Source of the DNA: Musa acuminata AAA Group
Lineage: Eukaryota; Streptophyta; Magnoliopsida; Zingiberales; Musaceae
Length of the DNA: 64,000 nt
NCBI RefSeq assembly: GCF_036884655.1
Contig: NC_088347.1
Span: forward strand, 18,656,001 to 18,720,000
Direction: 5' to 3'
Part shown: one piece after another, positions 10,700 to 21,212 of the stretch
Numbering within the stretch: the stretch's first letter is position 1
Layout: each line of letters begins with the position of its first letter
The notes under the pieces: model-generated
The model's input: only the letters and a program-made list of their open reading frames with translations
Told to the model about the DNA's origin: nothing
Database searches by the model: none
Program-made: the position numbers and the translations under genes

Positions 10700-10940
10700 T
10701 AAGTGCAGTTTGCGTCTAAGCGCAGATTGCGTCTAAGCGCAGTTTACGTCTAAACTCATATTTACGTCTAAACGCAATTTTACGTCTAAACGCAGATTTA
10801 CGTCTAAACGCAGATTTACGTCTAAACGCAGTTTTACGTCTAAACGCAGATTTACGTCTAAACTCAGATTTACGTCTTAAACTCATATTTACGTCTAAAC
10901 GTAGATTTACGTCTAGACGCAGATTTACGTCTAAACTTTG
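10700..10940. repeat. 18-bp ACGT-containing minisatellite in S1
   Basis: About 13 tandem copies of CGCAGATTTACGTCTAAA or close variants are present (early copies read GCGTCTAAGCG). Further scattered copies follow near 11034-11060 and 11219. Each unit has an ACGT core within an imperfect palindrome TTTACGTCTAAA. It lies downstream of the S1 promoter in its U5-like part. Confidence 0.85.
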
Positions 10941-11717
10941 AAACTCGTTTTTATACTCGCAGAAGGCAGTATGCAGTTGAAATCAAGACGTAAACGTGAA
11001 CTGAGAACTGATGATTGAGCGAGGAAAGCCGATTTACGTCTGAATGCAGTTTTACGTCTAAATGTTAAAACTCGTTCGTAAAATTGTAGAGGACAGTTTG
11101 CAGTTATCAATAGGATCAAAATGTAAGTGTAAACTGCAAAGAAGCTCGTTCGTAAAAGCACGGAAGACAGTTCTGCAGAATCAAACGTAAACGTAAACTG
11201 TAATGTATGAAAATACGAATTTACGTCTGAATGCAGATTCGGAAGAACAGCACTTAGAACTTGTTCGTGAAAGCGCAGAGAGTAGTAGTAATGAAGGAGG
11301 TTTGCAGTAATGATAAAGTGCTCGAAAATAAACGCAAACCAGAGATTTAGAGTGGTTCGGTCAGCCTTGACCTACTCCACTTTTGGCTTCCTCCACCGAC
11401 GAGGTTGCCGACGTCAACTAGGGGCCTTCCTTCAATAGGCGAAGGCCAAACTGCCCTTTTACAATTTCTCTCCTTTTGACAGGCTCAGGAGACAACCTTT
11501 ACAGACCTTTCTCTCCTCACTTTACAACTGAAAACTTGAAGAACAGAAGGAGGAGACTTAAAGGCTTTACAACACTTTTGAGCTCTTAGAATCACAGAAA
11601 AGATCAAGATTTCGGTGTAGGTCTGTATCTTTTCAGTGCTGAATGGGTGGGGTATTTATAGGCCCCAACCCAATTCAAAATTCGAGCTCAAAACCATCAA
11701 ATCCCGGAATTCCGGGA

Positions 11718-12090
11718 TCAGGCGGTTGCACCTCTTGACTGGAGAGGTTGCACCGCCTGGCAGAGCTCGAAGACTGAGCTTAGGCGGATGCACCTCTCTG
11801 TCAGGGGTGGTTGCACCTTTCTGCCAGAGCTCGAAGACCGAGCTCAGGCGATGCATCACCTGTCCAAGGAGGTTGCACCTCTCTGCCAGAGCTCGAAGAC
11901 CGAGCTCGGTGGTTGCACCTCTCGGCAGAGCTCGGAACTTGAGCTCTGGCGGTGCTACCTCTTGACAGAGGAGGTTGCACCGCCCAGTCTCGCTTGGAGA
12001 CTGAGCCGTGGGTGGTTGCACCGCCTGGCTGGAGCGGTTGCACCGCCCAGTCTCGCTGGGAGACTTAGCCTGGGCGGTTGCACCTCCCAC
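11718..12090. repeat. Repeated GGTTGCACC / GGCGGTTGCACCGCC motif block in S1
   Basis: Roughly a dozen copies of GGTTGCACCTC or GGTTGCACCGCC occur, interleaved with AGAGCTCGAAGACCGAGCTC and CCAGTCTCGCTGGGAGACT segments, the last two being palindromic. Related motifs occur in L3 (9935-10125) and in the LTR at 30450-31694 (30985-31160). Relative to the minus-strand TATA box it sits upstream, in the U3 enhancer position. Confidence 0.75.
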
Positions 12091-12935
12091 AGCTACTTGG
12101 GTTCGAATGGGTTGAACCATTCGACCCAACTTGAGTTCTTCAGGGGCCCAATTGCCCCAGGATTAAGCTAATGGGATCACCTCCCATTTCTAACTTAATC
12201 ACCGTGCTAACTACGATTAAATCTAAGACAATTTCTGCAGCTTTGCTTCGGTACGTCAATCGCTTCTTCTGGCGAGTTTCCGGCGAACTTCCGTCGATCA
12301 TCCGATGAACCCTCGGTGATGCTTCTGCGGACTTCCGGCAAACTCCTGGACTTTGCGACGATCCACTTGGCGAGTTCCGACGAGCTTCGCTTGGCAAGCT
12401 TCTGGACTTCTCGGATCTGTTCTCGCTGAACCTCCGACGACCGTCCGAACTTCCGTCGAACTCTAGAACTCCCAACGTGATCATGATCTTGACTCCGGCG
12501 CAACACCTGCTGCTTGTCTAACTTTCATCGTAGTTAATCCTGCACAACAAAACAAAACTTCGATCGAGACAATTTTCCTAAGCAATTAACCAAGTTGTCC
12601 GACATGTCATTGGTCCCTCGACGCTTCGTCCGATTCTTTGGCGCATCGTCCTCTTCTGCAGCCTATTGCCCAATCGGCCAGTCGACTCCGCAACTCCGAT
12701 ATCCTTGGCACAATACCCGCTCTTCTTGGCCCGATGCCCGAGTCCACGGCCAGAAGCCTTCTGTCGATACGTCGACCGATCCACCGGCCCGACGTCCAAT
12801 CTTCTGACATGATCCTTTGGCACAACATGATTTTCCTGCTTTAATTGTCTCATCCTGATCGAAGCATCCTGCGTCACTCCAAACGCAGATAAACATATAT
12901 CAAGTAGTTTCATCATCAAAATACGAGATTCAACA

Positions 12936-14135
12936 GTTTCATCATATTTTTTAAATCATTAAGGTTTTTCTTAATCGATTGTCAGTAAAAAAATATACTT
13001 GAGAAAAAAATTTTATAATCTCTCTAAAGTTAGTGAGTCTAGGTCGACGATCAAACCTTTTAAATCAAAAAATAATATAAATTTTATATACCTTAAATCA
13101 GATTCGTAACATATTGAAAGTACGAAAAGCCCCATCTAACATATTACACCTTTTTTTGGCCTTTTGGCTAAGTGTATTCCTTAGTAAACTTTGATAACAC
13201 ATCGTATTATCCTCCTCTCCTTCCTCGTGAAGAGCACTTTCCTTGAATAGTGCAAAGGTGAACCACAATTTCCTAAAATGAAATATCAATTAAGAGAGTA
13301 ATTTCAAACTAACATTTTTTTATTTTACTTATAATGATGACTAAAATTAAAATATAATAATTAAAAAATAAAAAAAAATATATATACCTTAAATTTTATC
13401 AAATATCGACTATAATTTTTTTGAGTTAATAGTGAATTTATAAAAATATATATAACCACTAGACTATATCCAAAATCTTATTTTACCAAATTAGAATTTC
13501 ATGCCAATGACTTAAATAATTTTATCTAAGTTATGCAACGTCTATCTATAAAGGATGCGGGGTATGGATATTAACTCGGTATCTCATAACCAAGCATTTC
13601 GTAATGTAAAATACAAAAATAGAGATGGAGTTAGGAGTTCACAATTCCTAGATAGTGGCACAGCATAAGATCTTGGAGTTGGTCAATTACATGGTTCTGT
13701 AGAGTTGTAGGTGTGCACTTGTAGATAGCAAAGATGCTCTTGAAACCCTAGTTCAAGGGCATGACATGGGCTAGCGAATGAGACATTGAAGAAGGAATCA
13801 TGTCTTTGGTCTAATTCTAATTTGTCATCCAGATCGAACTTGAATCAGACCTAATTTAAGTGTCCGAAATTTCTTTAAGATAGATATATACATACAAGCC
13901 AATTATTGCACCTTATAATATCGTATTTAATACTATCTGAGTCCCTTGCCACTGATCTCTTCCTTATATTGTCATTACAACAAACAGGTCATGATCATCA
14001 CCTCAATTCTTCTTCTCACCGATAGACTCTTTAGGACAAGATAAATACTGCGAGTCACTGCTCCCGGCGAACAGGCATCAAATCTTTTCGCTACTTCACA
14101 AGCTTTTACTTATTCTTACAACACCACACGAGATA
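12936..14135. other. AT-rich intergenic sequence, no gene seen
   Basis: The first part probably continues L3 beyond the solo LTR insertion. The rest is AT-rich with poly-A/T runs and short ordinary reading frames only. No conserved coding or RNA feature is recognised. Confidence 0.5.
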
Positions 14136-14518
14136 TCAAATCACTGTCAGCAGCCACGCTATCCCATTCCCACAGTTCCGCCATTCCCAGCTCTCAAACT
14201 TGCGTGCCCGGAGAGCAGTGAAGGTGAGATTACATACAAGATCGCGGAGCCTCGGGAGATGACTCGACCTGATGTCATATGACAGTGGCAGACAGCTGAG
14301 GCGTATTACTGTTTTCGAGAAGTACGGCCTCAGGTAGCTTCTTCTTCTTGCCATAGCTACATGAGTGGCTCTTCTTCCACTTCCGTCCCGAAAGGTCATG
14401 GGAAACCTGCAGATTCCACCCCCACCTCTGTCTCTCTCTCTTCGCTCTTTCTCTCTCGGAAACCACACTAATACATGCGACAGCTGAAGGCAAAGCAAAT
14501 CCAATCAGAGGAGGAGCA

Positions 14519-15622
14519 CTATACATCAGTGAGGGTGGGTGGGGCCCGCTCCTCGTGAGCGGGGACGAAGTGGCGTCGCTGGCAGCGGCTGGTCCAGAAG
14601 CAGTACGAGGCCTCCGGGACCGCCAGCTTCGCCGCTGCCCTCCGCGCCGGCTCCGACTTGCTCCGCGGCAACACCAGCGGCCGCCGCGACTCCGATAACT
14701 TGGCTTCGTCCCCTTGCTCCTCCTCCTCCTCCTCCTCCTCCTCCTCCTCATGGACGAGCGCCTCTCCGCTGCTTGACGTTCTCTGCTCTTGCTGCTGCAG
14801 CAGCTCCTGGTCTCGCGCTTTCCCTCCAGAGACCTCCTCCAGTGGCGAAGCAGCCGGGGAATCAGGCGACAGCAAGGGGGACACCGTGATCTGGGAGGTT
14901 GCCAGCGAGGAAGACCGGTTGTGCGGTGCTGACCGGCATCTCATCAGTAGGAGTGCATTCTTTGGCGGCGTCGCTGTCGCCAGTGGCTCGAAAACCTTCG
15001 TCTTCTCCCCGTGCCGAGCTGCCTCCTCGTCATCCTCATCCTTGTCGTCTCCGTCCTCTTCTCTCTTTGATACCCTTACGCCTGTGATGAGCTCCGGCTG
15101 CGGTGAAGGCTTAACCGGATCCGGCTTCTGTTGCTGGTACCCACCGCTTTCGCCAGATCGGACGCGAGACCATCTCGGCCACAACGACCGCCGGCCTCCG
15201 CTGCCTCTCCCTCCACCTCCGCGGCCGGTGGGCCTCTTCCGAACGGGGAACAGGCCGCAGAGTAGAGACTTGTGGAGGCACCGGCACGGCATCAGAGACG
15301 ACTTGCTCCTCGTCTTCTTGGGCTGAGGCTTATTCGGCTTTGCCGACCTCTTGTTCCGTATGCGGACTTGGCCGATGCAGGTGACCTTGGGCGAGGAGGG
15401 CTCCCCTCCCTCCTTCGCCGCAGCAGCGGCCGCCGAGGACGAGCGGCTGCGGCTCCTGCTCCGTGACGCGAACATGGGGCTAGACCGAGCTACGGTGGAG
15501 GCGGAGCGACCGCGGCTCCGGCTACCCACGGCTTTGCCGTAGAGCAGGCGGGCGAGGCCAGGGGGCGGGGGCAGCTTCTCTCTCCCAGGGCTGGAGGAGA
15601 CTTTGACGCTGCCGGGCTTCAT
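14519..15622 (-). CDS. Plant-specific basic protein with CIGQVR and RSKSEP motifs (protamine P1-like family)
   Basis: A single exon encodes 367 residues on the minus strand, from ATG at 15622 (context GGGGATCATGAAG) to a stop at 14519-14521. The N-terminus is rich in Arg/Ser (RSRSRSRSS near residues 53-63), followed by SSPKVTCIGQVRIRNK (about 76-91), a cysteine-containing basic segment, LLLMRCRSAP (about 225-235), a pure glutamate run (about 290-302) and LPRSKSEPARR (about 320-330). This motif order matches an uncharacterised land-plant family annotated as protamine P1-like and distantly like syringolide-induced protein 14-1-1. No signal peptide or membrane segment is visible. Its biochemical role is unknown; the basic, low-complexity make-up suggests a nuclear or membrane-peripheral protein, which is inference. 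Other frames over it are antisense shadows. Confidence 0.75.
   Translation of the reverse strand: MKPGSVKVSSSPGREKLPPPPGLARLLYGKAVGSRSRGRSASTVARSSPMFASRSRSRSRSSSAAAAAAKEGGEPSSPKVTCIGQVRIRNKRSAKPNKPQPKKTRSKSSLMPCRCLHKSLLCGLFPVRKRPTGRGGGGRGSGGRRSLWPRWSRVRSGESGGYQQQKPDPVKPSPQPELITGVRVSKREEDGDDKDEDDEEAARHGEKTKVFEPLATATPPKNALLLMRCRSAPHNRSSSLATSQITVSPLLSPDSPAASPLEEVSGGKARDQELLQQQEQRTSSSGEALVHEEEEEEEEEEEQGDEAKLSESRRPLVLPRSKSEPARRAAAKLAVPEASYCFWTSRCQRRHFVPAHEERAPPTLTDV
14715..14751. repeat. In-frame (CTC)n trinucleotide run in the 14519-15622 gene
   Basis: The plus strand reads about eleven consecutive CTC triplets, which encode the glutamate run on the minus strand. Being in frame, length changes would alter the acidic tract without breaking the gene. 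Confidence 0.85.
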
Positions 15623-15895
15623 GATCCCCTGAGCTTTGGATCCCTGATAGCGAATGGCCGACGGACAGAGTGGGAGAGGGAGGCAGCAATGGCAGTGTAT
15701 CGTGTACGCTTTATGAGCTCTAAGGTCTGTGCTCGACGAGCTGTTAGCGTACCTGCAGAAGATAGGATAAGATATGGCCTTCTTATTGTTTCTTTTCCTT
15801 TTTTTTTATTCCATAAACATTTCAATTTTCTTTTATGTGACGAGATATATAGAAATTGATTGCATGAAAGCATTAATTATTTTTTTTATAAAAAC

Positions 15896-15932
<37 letters not shown>

Positions 15933-17498
15933 TGCTAACATCGATATAAACCCAACCCGCAGAAAACATAATAATTTCCTTTTTTTGGGTTGAATAAAAG
16001 CACTATGAAATAAAATTCTAACTCGTCCAACCTATGTGTTCCCCAGCAAGGCTGGACAGGGGTGGGAATGACACTAAGTAGTTCTCTTGCGTTGCTTTCG
16101 CCAGGCACAAAGTGGACCATCCCCACATGTCTCCGCACCAAAATCTTGTTTAATGAGGGAACACAAATGGGGCTCAGCTCTATTATTCTTAATTAGACTG
16201 TCATGGAATTGAGTAGGCAATGGCAGCGAGACTTGGAATGAAACCTATGCAGTAATGTTGGGTCCTTGTCTGTCTTCCTATTTGAGTTTGATGCTTTAGT
16301 ATATGTGCCTGTGAAGAGCTCTAGTCATATCATATACTAACTTGAAACAGGTCGGATCAATACGGGTGGTCTACTGTTGAATCGATTTGCCGAGACCCAT
16401 CGTTGACTCGGGTCAAAATCAGATCGTGTAGGTGCTCTTATTGGTCTCTCTTCTGTCAGCGTATGGTGCAAGCCCAAGCCCAATCAGGTTCTTTGGGCCA
16501 TATTCGCGACCGCTTTGATGCCATCGAACGGTCCGTAGATATCGATTTTGTCTCAGAACCCTGCGCAGCCACGCGGTAGTAAATCGAGGGACGGCGGTTG
16601 CCATTCTCCTGCGGCTTACCCGCCCGAGGCATAGACGGGCCGCGGCGTGCGGTCGTCCTGGCCGACCTTATCACCGCCTCATGGAGCTGCAGTACCAGAA
16701 CTAGTGGGCCGTTACCCTGAAAACAATCGACACCAGACCGGCCTCCACCGTTACGCCGGCATGATATTCATCTCGACGATGAGATCGCTTCGGAATAAAG
16801 GAAGCTGAGGTTAGGCGGTGAGTGTCTGCCGGTGGATCCGTTACCTGTTTGATGAAATGCTTGGTCGAACATTGCAGGTTTGTTTCTTCCTAAAATCCTA
16901 CACATTGTAGGGCTATGTGCATTGTTCAATCCAGTCATGCATGATAAAAAAAATTACTGTTTAAGTTAATATCTGTTGACCCTGTTCTCAAATCTGAAGT
17001 ACAGTTAATTTGATTTATATCTTGGATTCAAGACAAATTTTTGTGCGAGCAAAACTCTATGTAGTGTCTGTTTTGTGGCAAATAATTTCTTAGAATGAAA
17101 ACATAATACCAGTTATCCTTTCTTCTTGTTAATTTTGTATAAATAGAAAGAATTCCTTAAAGATGTTTCTTCTGTTCATATTTATGGAGCAACATTCAAT
17201 TATTTAGTCAAGCATGTCATTAATCTTTCCCTGGGCATATCCTTCTTGGAATTATGACATAGAAGAATTTGCAAACAAATCTGATATGCCTCATAGTTTG
17301 CAAGGATTATGCAAACTTTATATCAGATAAATTGGTCATCATCTTCAAAGACATAAATAAGGATACGTGGTGAGTGCAGGATTCAAATAGTGAGGGGTAA
17401 TTTGATCTTGGATCTTACAATAGACTGATACAAGTCTTTTTACTAGCTAGGCAATCTAGTATATTTAAGTATTTTTTTTTTTCCAAAACAAACCAGAT
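15623..17498. other. Intergenic region upstream of the basic-protein gene
   Basis: It holds the promoter and 5' untranslated region of the minus-strand gene, with no clear TATA box recognised, and a (TAA)n microsatellite at about 15895-15930. There is also a GC-richer island at about 16370-16870 with splice-like junctions (a CATTGCAGGT near 16873) but no recognisable protein. Nothing else is supported. Confidence 0.5.
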
Positions 17499-17702
17499 CT
17501 AATTAATCATAAGTAGAAGACAGAGTGTTCCCTCTATATAAGAGGTAATGAGATTACAAAACTTGGTAAGAAAGTTTCCTTTCCACAAAATAGTTGAGTG
17601 TGAGGTTCTAATATGCTTGGCTATCCAATCTGCAGCCCCATTCTCTTCCCCAACCATATACCGTATCCTCACATCATCAAAGGGCCTCAGATTCACAAAC
17701 AA
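17499..17702 (-). pseudogene. RNase H-like C-terminal fragment
   Basis: The 67-codon frame contains VRIRYMVGEENGAADWIAK. It resembles the end of the plant RVT_3/RNase H-like domain, in which an R-x-x-N-x-x-A-D-x-x-A-K pattern contains the last catalytic aspartate. Such domains occur in LINE-type elements and in stand-alone plant RNase H-like genes. The remainder of the domain is not visible in the neighbouring sequence, so this looks like a fragment of a non-LTR element or a decayed gene. Confidence 0.45.
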
Positions 17703-19474
17703 ATCTCTGTATAGTTTTGAAAATATTGGTTAGTTACTTGTAAATATTAGTTTTGTCTATATCTGCATTTAGATTTACATTGTTGTGCAAAACTTTTAAC
17801 ATGTCAAGTGCTGAGCCCACATGATGTAGTGGTTGATATGCCTTGGGCTTGGAAGATAACAATTTATTAGATTATACCTCATAATGAAGATGATGATGTA
17901 AGTGCTAGGATTTTGCATGTGTTGTTCTATCTAATCTATTTCCAACACCTGTTGTTGCACATCCCCGCACTGCACTCTTCCATTTCAATATCAACATAGG
18001 AATTATATGGTTTCCTGAGGTTAATTGCCTCTGATGTCTATTACTTTTCCCTTGTGAGATATGTAACTTGAATCAGATCTCATCAAATGCGCTAATCACT
18101 TTATTCTATGCTTCCTTAACATCATTCTTAATCTTGACCTTTTTGGATAACTTTTTTGTTCACTTGTCCTTACCTGTTGCGTTTTCCCTCTCAATCATTG
18201 CTTGTTTGTTTGGTTCATTCAGCGTTAGATGGTGGACAGATGCCACCAGTACCGTTTTCCTTGCAAAGTTTCATAGTGGTAGTCACTTAATCTTGTTGAT
18301 CTTATACTTGGTATTATCTTCTGCATCATGCACTGGATCAAGCTTTATATTTTTCTAAGTAAAACCAAAAGATTCTACGAGCATAAATCCTGGTTTCAAG
18401 ATGTATGTTTTTTAAGGAGTTTTGTGTCATGTTACTCTGCTTTAGTTCTTATGAATAGTTTCTCTCTTCCTTTTTTTTTTTTTTTGCATTTCTGCTGTGA
18501 TATGATAAAGTTTTTACTCACTAAATTATTTATCATTATCAAATTAATATTTTATGTATAAAATAATACATCGAATGTGATTTCGAATCTCTAGTCTTAG
18601 TAATTAGGTCTGATACACCGTCATTTTATCAATATTTTAGTTGTAAAAATATATTGAATGATATTTTGAATTTGCAATCTTTGGTGAATAATCAGACAAA
18701 TCTTTTAGACGTGAAAAATATGTTGTTTGAGGTTTTGAGCCCTTAATTTTTTATAAGCGAGATTTTTTTTTTCAATTTGGTTTTTAAAAAGCTTGCACTT
18801 GTTTTTTTTTTCCGATAATGAATGGCGGCAACTGTTACGTTTGACCCAACGCCATGAGCCTTTTTTTGACCCCGCATTCTGTATCCGCAAAGCCATAAGA
18901 TGTCTTCTCGCATCAGCCACCGCATGTTGACAACATTAAGATTCGTGCGTGTCACTCACGCGCAACCCGGTCACTGTAGAAAGAAGTGCAGGAAGTGGGT
19001 ATGGCACAACGGGAGTTGTGCCCGTCACCATCGCCATCTCGCCAAACTCTGCGGCGCCACCGTTAATTATCTCTGACACAAGACCCCCCACCAAGAAAAA
19101 GATGAAAGCAACCTGCGAACGACCGGCAAGCCCACGAAGTCGATGGACTCCCAAACTACAGAAACAGCGCATAAGCAACACCATAAATCTGTTCACAGAG
19201 AGTTCTCATCTCTGACAACGCTGCATGCTATAGAGAGTGAGATTATTTTCTTCTCTAGGAATGGTTGGATCGAATAGTAGTTTTGAGAGTGTCGGCGAGG
19301 GCAGCTCGTGGCATTGCGTGTCGCCATACATTGCTTTTTGTATTGTTCCGAAGGAATCACGGCGATCCGGAGACGAACCAATGGAGCCATGGCTGCCGTG
19401 TCCGGATAAGGCTTCGTCACTGCTCGTGGGACTCACTGGATTCCCACCACTCCAGCTTATCTTATTTCCATCTC
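17703..19474. other. Intergenic sequence before the peroxidase gene
   Basis: AT-rich with poly-T tracts (about 18473-18486). The frame at 18068-18358 is hydrophobic but matches no family I recognise. The segment 18541-18775 ends in a GAGCCCTTAATTTTTTATAAGCGAG block that resembles 21170-21200, suggesting a short dispersed repeat. No gene is supported. Confidence 0.45.
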
Positions 19475-19482
19475 TTATAAAT
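19475..19482 (+). promoter_or_regulatory. TATA box of the peroxidase gene
   Basis: TTATAAAT lies about 53 bp before the start codon, giving a short 5' leader. It is the only good TATA match just upstream. Confidence 0.6.
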
Positions 19483-19534
19483 CCATCTGCAAGGAATCAG
19501 GCCCTCTTCATCTGCCTAAAGAAGACGGAGAAAG

Positions 19535-20846
19535 ATGGAGTTGGGAGCGACACCGATGACTGCTTTCTTAATCCTCGTCTGCTTGAGCGCTTTACTCAGA
19601 GGTCAGCTCTCAGCACTGGTTTCATCACCCTTATCAATTCTGAACCAGCTCAAGTTGTATGGTGTTTGCAGGAGAGGGTGGTGGCTTGAAACTGAATTAC
19701 TACTCCAAGAGCTGCCCCCGGGCCGAGGAGATCGTCAAGCGCGAGGTTGTGAAGCTCTACAACGAGCATGGCAACACAGCCGTCTCCTGGGTCAGGAATC
19801 TCTTCCATGACTGCATGGTCGAGGTCAGTCTTCCTTCCCGCTTCGGTTCGATCGCAGAAACACGTATGATGAAATGGTTCTGTTTATGACGTTGAATTCG
19901 TAAGCGCAGTCTTGCGATGCGTCGCTTTTGCTGGAAACGACCGGCGCAGTGATCTCGGAGCAGTCAGCCGACCGGAGCTTCGGGATGAGGAACTTCAAGT
20001 ACGTCGCCCCCATCAAGGAGGCGCTCGAGAAGGAATGCCCCGCCACCGTCTCCTGTGCAGATATCATCGCTCTCTCTGCAAGAGAAGGTGTCGTCATGGT
20101 ACGCCTGTTTCGTCCTAAATATCTTTCCTGCATGCTTTGCTGAGGTCGCCGTCGTCGATCTCTTCTACTACTGATGCTTTCTCCGGTCAATGCCGATAGC
20201 TTGGAGGACCATTCATTCCGATGAGGACCGGCAGACGAGATAGCAAGGAAAGCCACGCCGACGTGATAGACAAGGACATCCCCAACCACAACGACTCCAT
20301 CTCCCTCGTGCTCTCTCGGTTCAGATCCATAGGAATCGATGCAGAACGAACAGTGGCTCTTTTAGGTGCGACAGCTTCACGGCCTCGCTGATCTTCGTCC
20401 CTTGAGATGTCTTCACGTCGTTCCTCTTGGTCGTCGCAGGAGCTCACTCCGTCGGCCGAGTGCACTGTGTCAACCTCGTGGGACGACTCTACCCCACCGT
20501 CGACCCGACCATCGACCCCGAGTACGCCAAGTACCTGCTCGGCCGATGCCCGTCTCCGAACCCGGACCCGGAGGCGGTGCTGTACTCGAGGAACGACCGG
20601 GAGACGCCGATGATCATCGACAACATGTACTACAAGAACCTGCTGCACCACAAGGGGCTGCTCAAGGTGGACCAGCAGCTGGTCTCCTACCCGTCCACCG
20701 CCCAGTTTGTGAAGTTGATGGCGGCTGATAACAGCTACTTCTACGACCAGTTCTCCAAGGCGCTGCTGCTGCTGTCGGAGAACAATCCGCTGACGGGGAA
20801 CAAAGGCGAGGTCAGAAAGGATTGCCGGTACGTCAACGCGGGGTAA
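19535..20846 (+). CDS. Class III secretory peroxidase, PRX42/PRX21-like
   Basis: Five exons join to 326 residues: 19535-19601, 19672-19823, 19910-20098, 20200-20365 and 20440-20846, all with GT...AG introns of about 70-100 bp. Residues 1-22 form a hydrophobic secretion signal. WVRNLFHDC (62-70) carries the distal Arg and His, SCDASLLLE (74-82) the distal calcium site, CPATVSCADI the conserved cysteine region, and AHSVGRVHC (193-201) the proximal haem-binding His194. The C-terminal half has SENNPLTGNKGEVRK, typical of the PRX42/PRX21 group. The enzyme would oxidise phenolics with hydrogen peroxide in the apoplast or cell wall. Odd point: Met follows FHDC where the family usually has Phe or Ala, and Ser precedes CDAS where Gly is usual, as in PRX42. 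The gene appears intact. The exact subgroup is inference. Confidence 0.9.
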
Positions 20847-21207
20847 GCGGAGGAACGTTCGCTCTTCCTCTGGGATCAGCCACTAGTCTACATAAGATCA
20901 CCGACAACCTGTATCGAAACAGACGTGAAGTGTGTATCTGTAGCAACAATAAGCACAATGATGTTTGATGTGCAAGTCGAGTGTGAAGTGTATCTTTCGA
21001 GTAAAAAGCAATGAAGCTGGATTTGGACTAATTGCAAGCAGTTGGAGAAATGGTCGAGTGATGGATGTGGTTGTCAGTCAAGTTATGAAATCTCAAGAAA
21101 TCGACAGTAGAGAAGAATAAAGAAATTTTATATTTTATATTAAACATGATAATATATATTAAATAAGATTTTAAACCCTTGATCTTTGATAAACGAGTTA
21201 GCTTATC
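20847..21207. other. Peroxidase 3' flank
   Basis: Contains the presumed 3' untranslated region. An AATAAA signal occurs at about 21116, followed by an AT-rich stretch. The flank ends at the insertion site of G2 (target sequence ATTAT at 21208-21212). Confidence 0.5.
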
Positions 21208-21212
21208 ATTAT

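Larger units (their letters stand above)
10571..12935 (-). mobile_element. Solo LTR S1 (copia-like), minus orientation, 2365 bp
   Basis: It starts TGTTAGGATCGAGAG and ends GAGATTCAACA, and is flanked on both sides by the 5-bp duplication GTTTC (10566-10570 and 12936-12940). There is no PBS, gag or pol, so it is a complete LTR left by LTR-LTR recombination. The promoter lies on the minus strand (TATAAATACC, complement of 11651-11660). It contains an 18-bp minisatellite and a block of repeated GCGGTTGCACC motifs. It is homologous, in the same orientation, to the LTR at 30450-31694, especially at 12600-12830. Confidence 0.85.

Noticed and set aside
10700..10940. CRISPR-like short repeats
   Set aside because: Head-to-tail 18-bp minisatellite inside a solo LTR; no spacers.
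14539..15326. Plus-strand frames of 116 and 222 codons
   Set aside because: Antisense shadows of the minus-strand basic-protein gene, which has the conserved CIGQVR and RSKSEP motifs.
18068..18358. 96-codon hydrophobic plus frame
   Set aside because: T-rich intergenic DNA commonly encodes hydrophobic frames; no conserved motif, splice support or start context.
20187..20651. 154-codon minus-strand frame
   Set aside because: Antisense of peroxidase exons 4 and 5 and spans an intron; GC-rich coding DNA often leaves antisense frames open.
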